7,562 bases of DNA, taken from assembly GCA_947177105.1 (NCBI GenBank), contig CAMWTF010000114.1, positions 1 through 7,562 of the forward strand, written 5' to 3'. Both the position numbers and the translations under genes were made by a program. This DNA comes from an uncultured Lachnospiraceae bacterium (GTDB lineage: Bacteria > Bacillota > Clostridia > Lachnospirales > Lachnospiraceae). Under the pieces are notes generated by a model, which made no database searches, had not been told where the DNA came from, and saw nothing but the letters and a program-made list of their open reading frames with translations. This document shows, in pieces, positions 1 to 5,982 of the stretch (positions are counted from its first letter, which is position 1; every line of letters begins with the position of its first letter).

Positions 1-2208
1 CCGGTGCTCTATATAGAGGCGCTGCAGCTGCTGAACATGAATCCTGCCCTGCTGCGCAGGCTGGGGAGTTTTGAATTGCAGGTGCTGGTCTATGGCGACA
101 AGCAAAAAGCCCTGTCACCGGAGCTGCGGGAACAGATGTTCTATCTGGCGGAGCGCGCAAAGGAGTACTCTTCACAGCTGTACGCCCTGCTGAGAAGCAG
201 CTATGAAGAATGGCCCCAGGAGCGGGTGCTGAAAGAGATCTGCCGCTTGCTGATCAAGGGCAGCAAGGTGACGCACGAGGCGTTTGGCTGGTATCAGAAG
301 GGGGTGGAGGCCAAGCTGCGGATCACCCGGCTGTATGAGTATTATATGATGGCGCTTGATCTGGACGAAGAGGTGGTTCTGCCCAAGACGGTACTGCTTT
401 ACTTTTCCTATCAAAACAATCTGGACTATGCCCACAGTGCGTATCTGTACCGGTATTTGCAGGAGCACAGGGAGGAGTATATTGATCTGTATGCCACTTA
501 CCGCCAGCAGATAGAGCAGTTTGTGGTGGAGCAGATCCAGAAAGGGCATATGAGCCGGGATCTGGCATTTTTATATCGTGAATTGTTGACGGAGGAGATG
601 ATTGGGGAGCAAACGGCAAAACAGCTTGGCCGCATGATTTTTGCCCATGAGATTCGTCTGTGCCATCCGGGTATCCGGAAAGTGGTGGTCTGTCAGCCGG
701 GGAATCAGATGGAGACTCTCTATCCTGTGGCAGGCGGCAGAGCCTGGTTTGCCCTGTATGGCAGCGGCTGCCAGGTGCTGCTGGAGGATGAGGACGGGGG
801 CAGGTATGTCCAGGAGACCCAGGGGCTTTCGAAGAGCCTTGAAAAGCTGATGGTGCCGGGGCGGCATATCGGAAAAGTGGCGGAGTGGGTGCAGGACAGC
901 CCGGAACTGGATCTGTACCTGTATCACAGCCGTGAATTGCCGGAGGAACCTGGGGAGCAGCAGGAGGCCAGGTGGCTGCGGATCTGGAACTGCAGCGAGC
1001 TGGAGCCCTTGGTGCGCCGGGAGGCATGTCTGAAGCTGATGGACAGTTACTATGATACGGATCAGACCCAGAAGCTGGATGCCTTTCTGGCGGGTTTGTC
1101 CGGGGATCTGCTGGGGCGGCAGGAGCGGCAGGAGGCCGTGCGCTACATGGTGATCCGGGGCAGCTACGAACAGGCGTATGAATGGCTGGCCAATTATGGT
1201 CTGTATGAACTGGACAGCAGGGTGATGGTGGAACTGGTGGGTCAGGTGATTCAGAGGCGGGAGTACATTCTGGATGAACAGTTGCTTAAACTGGCTGAAC
1301 TGATTTTTCAGGGAAAAAAATATGACGGCACAATCCTGCGGTATCTGTGCCTGTATTACCAGGGTTCATCCAGAGAGATGCGCAGTATCTGGAAGGCATC
1401 CCGCAGCTTTGATGTGGACTGCCGGGAACTCGGTGAGCGGCTGCTGCTGCAGATGCTGGTGACGGGGTGCTATTTGGGAGAACAGGAGGAAATATTTGCC
1501 CACTATGTGTCTCAGGGAGCCAGACCCGAGGTAGAGGATGCCTATTTGTTTCAAACAGCCCATGATTATTTTGTCAAGGGAAAAGAAATGCAGCAGGAGG
1601 TTTCCCGGGAGATTATGCGCATGCATCAGCGTCAGGAGCCTGTGCAGAAGGTGTGCAGGCTGGCCTTTGTAAAATTCTATGCGCAGCATCAGCAGGAGAT
1701 CACGGAGGAAATCTGGCGCACTGCCAGGGATTTCATCTGTCAGCTGATGGAGGAAGGCATCAGGCTGAAGGATTTTCTGGCCTACAGGGGTATGGAGCGG
1801 GAGCTGGCGCCCATCATGGACAGGACTTTCATCGAGTATTATGGTCACCCGGACAGCGTGGTGCGGATCCACTACCTGTTGACGCAGAAAAACGGGGAGG
1901 AGGACCTCTATATCACGGAGGAGATGCGCCACGTGTACGGCGGCGTCTGCAGCAAGGAGTTCGTGCTGTTTTTCGGGGAGAGCCTGCAGTACTATATTAT
2001 GGAGGAGCGGGGCAGGGTGGAGCAGCTGATGGAGAGCGGCGAACTGCAGAAGGACGATGCCGCTTTGCCGGAGCAGGACGGACGTTTTGCCCGGATCAAC
2101 GATATGGCGGTGAGCAGGAGTCTGCAGGATTATGCTATGCTGGATCAGCAGATGGAGGAGTTCTACCGTGCGGAGTATTATAACAGACAGTTGTTTCGAC
2201 TGAAGTGA
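1..2208 (+). CDS. DUF5717-like large helical-repeat protein, C-terminal part (5' truncated)
   Basis: The reading frame is open from the first base (CCG, then GTG at 4-6) to TGA at 2206-2208, so the true start lies upstream. About 735 residues are visible. Residues ~1-215 are mostly amphipathic helices rich in Tyr, Leu, Glu and Arg, like a TPR/alpha-solenoid. Residues ~217-310 are beta-rich, with short strands (for example RKVVVCQPG and AWFALYGSG) separated by Gly/Asp turns. From ~325 to the end the protein is helical again, including the repeat-like stretch YEQAYEWLANYGLYELD. There is no signal peptide or membrane segment in the visible part, so it is probably cytoplasmic. Composition and its place just before a DUF5716-like gene match what I recall of the DUF5717 family in Lachnospiraceae, whose members exceed 1,000 residues. 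No catalytic motif is recognisable and the function is unknown; a scaffold or protein-interaction role is inferred from the repeats. The coding call is very secure, the family name moderately so. Confidence 0.85.
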   Translation, partial: PVLYIEALQLLNMNPALLRRLGSFELQVLVYGDKQKALSPELREQMFYLAERAKEYSSQLYALLRSSYEEWPQERVLKEICRLLIKGSKVTHEAFGWYQKGVEAKLRITRLYEYYMMALDLDEEVVLPKTVLLYFSYQNNLDYAHSAYLYRYLQEHREEYIDLYATYRQQIEQFVVEQIQKGHMSRDLAFLYRELLTEEMIGEQTAKQLGRMIFAHEIRLCHPGIRKVVVCQPGNQMETLYPVAGGRAWFALYGSGCQVLLEDEDGGRYVQETQGLSKSLEKLMVPGRHIGKVAEWVQDSPELDLYLYHSRELPEEPGEQQEARWLRIWNCSELEPLVRREACLKLMDSYYDTDQTQKLDAFLAGLSGDLLGRQERQEAVRYMVIRGSYEQAYEWLANYGLYELDSRVMVELVGQVIQRREYILDEQLLKLAELIFQGKKYDGTILRYLCLYYQGSSREMRSIWKASRSFDVDCRELGERLLLQMLVTGCYLGEQEEIFAHYVSQGARPEVEDAYLFQTAHDYFVKGKEMQQEVSREIMRMHQRQEPVQKVCRLAFVKFYAQHQQEITEEIWRTARDFICQLMEEGIRLKDFLAYRGMERELAPIMDRTFIEYYGHPDSVVRIHYLLTQKNGEEDLYITEEMRHVYGGVCSKEFVLFFGESLQYYIMEERGRVEQLMESGELQKDDAALPEQDGRFARINDMAVSRSLQDYAMLDQQMEEFYRAEYYNRQLFRLK

Positions 2209-2216
2209 GCGGCAAT

Positions 2217-2251
2217 GTCCGCCTGCTCGGGCGGGACCGGGATAAAACCCG
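2217..2251 (+). other. Two tandem small hairpins in the 83-bp gap before the DUF5716-like gene
   Basis: In the gap between the first two genes, GTCCGCC (2217-2223) pairs with GGCGGGAC (2230-2237), leaving one bulged G and a 6-nt loop. Directly after it, CGGG (2238-2241) pairs with CCCG (2248-2251) around an ATAAAA loop. No T-run follows, so this is not an intrinsic terminator. It could be an mRNA processing or stability element between cistrons, or chance in GC-rich DNA. Confidence 0.35.
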
Positions 2252-2280
2252 ACTCCCCAAAAGACGGAATGGTTTGGCTT

Positions 2281-2285
2281 GGAGG
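2281..2285 (+). promoter_or_regulatory. Ribosome binding site deciding the start of the DUF5716-like gene
   Basis: GGAGG lies 6 nt upstream of ATG 2292. The same frame can be extended upstream to a GTG at 2205 that overlaps the previous stop codon, but that GTG has no Shine-Dalgarno sequence. The extra 29 residues it would add are Arg/Lys-rich and unlike the conserved start of the protein. Confidence 0.75.
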
Positions 2286-2291
2286 TGCGGT

Positions 2292-4538
2292 ATGCTGGGA
2301 GCGGCAAGTGACAAGATTATCATAGGTTACGACCTGGGGAATGTCTTTTCCCAGATCAGCTATTCCTATCTGTCCCAGGACAGCGAGGTGGCGACCTTGT
2401 CCTGTGTGGCGGGAGAGGAGCATTATAATATTCCTACTGTGCTGTGCAAGCGTCAAGGCACAGGCCAATGGTTCTTTGGCAGAGAGGCGCTGCGTTTTTC
2501 CCAGGAGTACCCCCAGGAGGCCATCCTGGTGGAGGGGCTTGTGGAATTGGCAGTGGCGGGGGAGCAGGTGCCGATAGACGGAGAAAACTATGAGCCGGTG
2601 GCGCTGCTCACCCTCTTTATGAAAAGGAGTCTGGGACTGTTATCCCTGGTGTCCGCCCCGGAGCGGATCGTGGCTATGATGATCACCAGCAGGAAATTGG
2701 ACAGCCTGCTGATTCAGGTGCTGAACCAGACAGTGACGGGGCTGGGCCTGGGCTATACCAGGGTGTATTATCAGAGTTATGCGGAGAGCTTTTATGACTA
2801 TATGCTCTACCAGCCCAGGGATTTGTGGACTTTCCAGACAGTGCTGTTTGACTACCGGGAAGATGGGATCTACAGTATGCGCATGGAGTGCAATAAGCGG
2901 ACAACCCCGGTTGTAGCTTATGTCCATCAGTGGCTCTATCCCTTTTGCGGGGAAAGCTGCCTGCCGGATATAAGCGGCTTGGAGGGGGAAAGGCTGGCGC
3001 AGCTGGATCAGGATTTGCTGGCGGTGGTGCGTCAGGAATGTGAGAAGGGTACGGTGTCCGCAGTCTATCTCATCGGCGAGGGCTTTGCCGGGGAGTGGAT
3101 GCCCCAGAGCCTGCAATACCTCTGTAAGGGCAGGCGCGTGTTCCAGGGGGTGAACCTGTACAGCAAGGGCGCGGTCTATTGTCTGCTGGACAAGCATTTT
3201 GGCAGCAAGGCGGGCAAGGAACATGTGTTTCTGGGAGGCGATAAATTAAAGTACAATATCGGTATGAAGGTGCGGCGCCAGGGGGAGGAATCCTATTATG
3301 CCCTGCTGGACGCAGGGGAAAACTGGTATGAATCAGAATACAGCTGCGAGTTTTATGTTCGAAAGCCTTCCTTTATCAGTTTGACCATCACGCCTCTGAT
3401 CGCGGGAGGCGCGATGCTGGCGCCTCTTTCCCTGGGGGAACTGCCCCAGGAGGCGGAGACGGAGGAGGAGTTCGGGTATTGCGAATTTTCCAGAATCAGG
3501 ATGAGGCTGTATCTGGAGGGGGAAAAACTGCTCTGTGCAGAGATGGAGGATATGGGCTTTGGAGAGATCCGTCCGGCTACACAGCTCACATGGAGGCAGC
3601 GGATTACCTGCGGAGACGGCAGGGCGGAGGAAACAGCGGTCTGTGTTCAGGGCGGGGCGGAGGTTATGGTCTGCGTGGGGGATTATGCCCAGGAGCCCTA
3701 TGTGCTGCCCAAGCTGGGGGTGCGGGTATACTGCATGGAGGAGCTGTGTTATTGCCTGAAGGAGAATGCGTTTCTGCTGGATTATTCTGTCATGAACGAT
3801 GAGCTTCTGGACTTTATCCGGAAGCGCTGTCAGCTGCCGGGACTGGCGCAGGCGCTGCAGCCCCTGGTGCGCAGGCAGGAGGCTTTCAGCGATTTTGTAT
3901 CCCGGATTTTAACTTATGTGGGATTGTATGACTCGGAGACGGTTCTTCAGGTGGCGGAGACCCTGAAGGCGGGATCGGGACTGTCGGATTATGAGAAGCT
4001 GAAATTGCAGACGGATCACCTGGCGGAGCAAAAGCGCTATGAGGAGGCTTTGAAGTCCTATGATCGGCTGCTTGCGCGCATCCGGGAGAATCAGGAGATG
4101 GAGGTGCCTGCGCTGCAGGCGCTGACAGCGGACATTTTGCACAACAAAGGAGTGATCTATGCCAGGCAGATGCTTTATGGGCAGGCGGCAGAGTATTTTT
4201 ACCAGGCGTGGAAGACCAGTGGAGAGCAGCCGGCTTATTTTGCGGATTACCTGGCGGCCAGAAGGATGCAGCTTCCGGAGCGGGATTATGTGGCTCTGGT
4301 GGCGGAGTGTCCGGAGCAGTATCGGGCCTCTCTGGAATTGGAGCGTTCTCTGGAGGTCACGGAGCAGACGTGGCGTGATACCCCGGAGTACAAGCGTCTG
4401 GTGCAGCTGCGGGCCCGCAGGGCCGAAGGGGAGTTTACGGAGTACTGCGAGGAAGCGGATCGGATTCTGCAGGCGTTAAAGAATGATTACCGCAAGCGGA
4501 TCGGTGGAAAAAGGGTATCCAGAGAGAGTCTGGCGTAG
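2292..4538 (+). CDS. DUF5716-like protein: degenerate Hsp70/DnaK-like ATPase fold with TPR-like C-terminus
   Basis: 748 residues from ATG 2292. Position, length and sequence style match what I recall as the DUF5716 family. By eye it follows DnaK in order. IIGYDLGNVFS (10-20) matches the phosphate-1 motif IIGIDLGTTNS. IPTVLCKRQG...FFGREA (47-66) matches the TPSII...LVGQPA region. PERIVAMMITSRKLDS (123-138) matches EAVITVPAYFND. VLFDYREDGIYS (184-195) sits at the phosphate-2 motif AVYDLGGGTFDI, and VYLIGEGF (258-265) at the adenosine motif. HVFLGG (311-316) sits at the DVLLLD interdomain linker, and ~335-440 follows the beta-sandwich substrate domain. The phosphate-2 Gly run, its Thr and its second Asp are lost, and Glu81 sits where DnaK has catalytic Lys70, so ATP hydrolysis is unlikely. 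Residues ~565-670 look like TPR helices (KRYEEALKSYDRLL; YGQAAEYFYQAW). There is no signal peptide or membrane segment. A pseudochaperone or scaffold role is inferred; the function is not known. Confidence 0.85.
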   Translation: MLGAASDKIIIGYDLGNVFSQISYSYLSQDSEVATLSCVAGEEHYNIPTVLCKRQGTGQWFFGREALRFSQEYPQEAILVEGLVELAVAGEQVPIDGENYEPVALLTLFMKRSLGLLSLVSAPERIVAMMITSRKLDSLLIQVLNQTVTGLGLGYTRVYYQSYAESFYDYMLYQPRDLWTFQTVLFDYREDGIYSMRMECNKRTTPVVAYVHQWLYPFCGESCLPDISGLEGERLAQLDQDLLAVVRQECEKGTVSAVYLIGEGFAGEWMPQSLQYLCKGRRVFQGVNLYSKGAVYCLLDKHFGSKAGKEHVFLGGDKLKYNIGMKVRRQGEESYYALLDAGENWYESEYSCEFYVRKPSFISLTITPLIAGGAMLAPLSLGELPQEAETEEEFGYCEFSRIRMRLYLEGEKLLCAEMEDMGFGEIRPATQLTWRQRITCGDGRAEETAVCVQGGAEVMVCVGDYAQEPYVLPKLGVRVYCMEELCYCLKENAFLLDYSVMNDELLDFIRKRCQLPGLAQALQPLVRRQEAFSDFVSRILTYVGLYDSETVLQVAETLKAGSGLSDYEKLKLQTDHLAEQKRYEEALKSYDRLLARIRENQEMEVPALQALTADILHNKGVIYARQMLYGQAAEYFYQAWKTSGEQPAYFADYLAARRMQLPERDYVALVAECPEQYRASLELERSLEVTEQTWRDTPEYKRLVQLRARRAEGEFTEYCEEADRILQALKNDYRKRIGGKRVSRESLA

Positions 4539-4574
4539 ATTGGAGCTGTGGGGGGAATACTGATAAACGCGCAG

Positions 4575-4596
4575 TATCACAGGCAAGCCTGTGATA
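4575..4596. repeat. Perfect palindrome (10-bp arms) abutting the ribosome binding site of the coiled-coil gene
   Basis: TATCACAGGC (4575-4584) and GCCTGTGATA (4587-4596) are exact reverse complements separated by AA. In RNA the stem extends by GCA (4571-4573) pairing with TGC (4597-4599) with one bulged G, ending one base before the Shine-Dalgarno region. No T-tract follows, so it is not an intrinsic terminator. It could be an operator for a dimeric regulator, an RNA hairpin governing translation or stability of the downstream cistron, or a copy of a dispersed intergenic repeat. Confidence 0.7.
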
Positions 4597-4599
4597 TGC

Positions 4600-4609
4600 A
4601 GGAAAGAGG
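4600..4609 (+). promoter_or_regulatory. Ribosome binding site for the TTG start at 4616
   Basis: AGGAAAGAGG ends 6 nt before TTG 4616. An in-frame TGA at 4592-4594 excludes any start further upstream, and no ATG or GTG exists in this frame between that stop and the TTG. An out-of-frame ATG at 4611 gives only ATG-CTT-TGA, and its stop overlaps the TTG start. Confidence 0.6.
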
Positions 4610-4615
4610 TATGCT

Positions 4616-5800
4616 TTGAAGGTTCTAGATTTTTTTAAAAAGATATTTACTTCCAGAAGCAGGAGAAAGGCTCAGGAAGGGGAATGGGAGAAGCTGGTAA
4701 ACGCCAGGGGAGGCGTTGATTTTGAGCAGGAGGAGGAGCGCACCCGGTATGTGACGGACTGTCTGGAGCAGATTGCGGAGGCATCCCAGGAACTGGAGAT
4801 GCTTCAGGGAGAATACAACAGGGTGACGGCATATCTGACGGATCTGGAGGAACTGGAGGCATTGCCCGACCAGGAGAAGGAGACGCTGGAGATCACGGCC
4901 CGGAAACTGCAGAATATGGAAAGGGAGTATGAGAACTTTACCCGCCGCAAGAACCGGATGGATGACGCACTCTATTACCAGATGAAAAACCGGGAATCGG
5001 AGATGGAGGAAGGAATCGAAAAAATTCGCAAGACCGAACATTACGGTACGCTGGTAAAACAGGATATGCAGCGTCTGGAGGGGGAGCGGCTTGCCTACGA
5101 GTATCGTAAAAATGAGCTGCATGGCATCATGGAGAATCAGCGTGGTATGGCGGTGATCTTTTTGACAGCCCTGGTGATCTGTCTGATACTGCTGGCAGTG
5201 CTGCAGTTCGGTCTCCGGATGCAGACTCAGGTGGGCTATTTTATCGCTGTGCTGGCCGCGGCTTTGGCGCTGACGGTTCTGGCGGTGAAGCATATGGATG
5301 CGGATCGGGAGATGGATCGGGTGCTGCGTGACGCCAGAAGACTGGTCAAGCTCCAGAACAAGGTGAAGATCCGCTATGTGAACAACAAAAATCTGCTGGA
5401 TTATTACTATATCAAGTATGATGTGGACAGCGGGAAAAAGCTGGAGAAGCTTTATAATCAGTACCTGGAGGAGAAGGAGCAGCGCAAGCAGTTTGCGGAG
5501 ACGGAGGCCAGACGGGAATATTACCACAAGCAGCTGCTGAATCAGCTGGGGCATTATCATATCCAGTATCCGGAGCAGCTGTCGGGGAAGGTGTCCGTGA
5601 TTCTGGATCACCGGGAGCAGGTGGAGCGGCGCCATGAACTGGTTCTGCGCAGGCAGTCCCTGCGCAAGCAGATGGATTACAATGCCACAGTGGCCGGGGA
5701 GGCGAAGCAGGAGATCAAGGATATTGTGGTGGCTTATCCACGCTACGCGCTGGAGATCTCGGAGATGGTGGACAGGTACGAGAGTGGGTACAGGAGATAA
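4616..5800 (+). CDS. Coiled-coil protein with a two-helix transmembrane hairpin, unknown function
   Basis: 394 residues if started at TTG 4616, ending TAA. I do not recognise a named family. The N-terminus (MKVLDFFKKIFTSRSRRK) is basic and amphipathic. Residues ~38-172 are charged heptad-like helix rich in Glu, Arg, Lys and Leu, predicting a long coiled coil. Two hydrophobic segments follow: ~178-200 (AVIFLTALVICLILLAVLQF) and ~206-225 (VGYFIAVLAAALALTVLAV). They are split by a short polar turn with one Arg, so the two ends should lie on the same side of the membrane, probably the cytoplasm. Residues ~226-375 are again charged helix with coiled-coil character. There is no catalytic motif or signal peptide. 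It lies 77 bp after the DUF5716-like gene with no promoter or terminator evident between, so probable co-transcription suggests it tethers the two soluble upstream proteins to the membrane. That role is an inference. The last 165 bases also read openly in another frame, but this frame carries the conserved-looking protein. Confidence 0.85.
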   Translation: MKVLDFFKKIFTSRSRRKAQEGEWEKLVNARGGVDFEQEEERTRYVTDCLEQIAEASQELEMLQGEYNRVTAYLTDLEELEALPDQEKETLEITARKLQNMEREYENFTRRKNRMDDALYYQMKNRESEMEEGIEKIRKTEHYGTLVKQDMQRLEGERLAYEYRKNELHGIMENQRGMAVIFLTALVICLILLAVLQFGLRMQTQVGYFIAVLAAALALTVLAVKHMDADREMDRVLRDARRLVKLQNKVKIRYVNNKNLLDYYYIKYDVDSGKKLEKLYNQYLEEKEQRKQFAETEARREYYHKQLLNQLGHYHIQYPEQLSGKVSVILDHREQVERRHELVLRRQSLRKQMDYNATVAGEAKQEIKDIVVAYPRYALEISEMVDRYESGYRR

Positions 5801-5859
5801 TTTTGTCGCCGCAAGGGAGCGTCTCAGGTGGGGATCGGCATTTTTCTGCGGATATAGGA

Positions 5860-5888
5860 TTGATTTCTGGCCGGCGCTGGGCTATACT
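5860..5888 (+). promoter_or_regulatory. Sigma-A-type promoter for the purine genes
   Basis: TTGATT (5860-5865) and TATACT (5883-5888) are separated by exactly 17 nt. Each hexamer differs from the housekeeping consensus at one or two positions. Transcription would begin near 5894-5896, giving a leader of about 89 nt before purB. It lies in the 182-bp gap after the coiled-coil gene, the only sizeable gap in the window, and separates the purine unit from the upstream module. No PurR box or guanine-riboswitch core is recognisable around it. Confidence 0.7.
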
Positions 5889-5919
5889 GTTAAATGGTTA
5901 GGCAGAGAAACTTTAAACG

Positions 5920-5957
5920 GCGGATTCTCAGTCGGTATGGACGGCATGGGAATCTGC
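5920..5957 (+). promoter_or_regulatory. Leader hairpin in the purB 5' untranslated region
   Basis: GCGGATTCTC (5920-5929) can pair with GGGAATCTGC (5948-5957) as a 10-bp stem including two G-U pairs, around an 18-nt loop that may itself form a short GTC/GAC stem. It lies downstream of the inferred transcription start and 13 nt before the ribosome binding site. There is no U-run after it. A role in mRNA stability or translation control is possible but not demonstrated, and it does not match a riboswitch I know. Confidence 0.4.
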
Positions 5958-5970
5958 GGGACTTTAGATG

Positions 5971-5976
5971 AGGAGA
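5971..5976 (+). promoter_or_regulatory. Ribosome binding site deciding the purB start
   Basis: AGGAGA sits 6 nt before ATG 5983. The upstream in-frame ATG at 5968 would put this site inside the coding sequence and add only MRRKS, so 5983 is preferred. Confidence 0.8.
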
Positions 5977-5982
5977 AAAAGC

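Noticed and set aside
2205..2291. GTG 2205 as the start of the DUF5716-like gene
   Set aside because: It has no Shine-Dalgarno sequence, and the added residues are basic and low in complexity. ATG 2292 has GGAGG 6 nt upstream and starts just before the conserved-looking IIGYDLG motif.
1366..2307. Long minus-strand open frame opposite the end of the first gene
   Set aside because: It has the same Leu/His-rich shadow composition and runs across the gene boundary without a ribosome binding site or domain features.
4571..4599. Palindrome before the coiled-coil gene as an intrinsic terminator
   Set aside because: It is followed by AGGAAAGAGG rather than a T-run, so it lacks the required U-tract.
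4625..5635. Long open frame on the minus strand opposite the coiled-coil gene
   Set aside because: Its translation is a His/Leu/Gln-rich mirror of the sense codon bias, with no recognisable motif. It is an antisense shadow.
5808..5845. Possible Rho-independent terminator after the coiled-coil gene (GCCG...CGGC then ATTTTT)
   Set aside because: The stem is only 4 bp with a 24-nt loop, too weak to support a terminator call.
5968..5982. ATG 5968 as the purB start
   Set aside because: The extension would contain the AGGAGA ribosome binding site itself, while ATG 5983 is correctly spaced from it and matches the usual N-terminus of the family.
5889..5982. Guanine-type riboswitch in the purB leader
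   Set aside because: The conserved core and its paired loops cannot be found; only one hairpin is visible.
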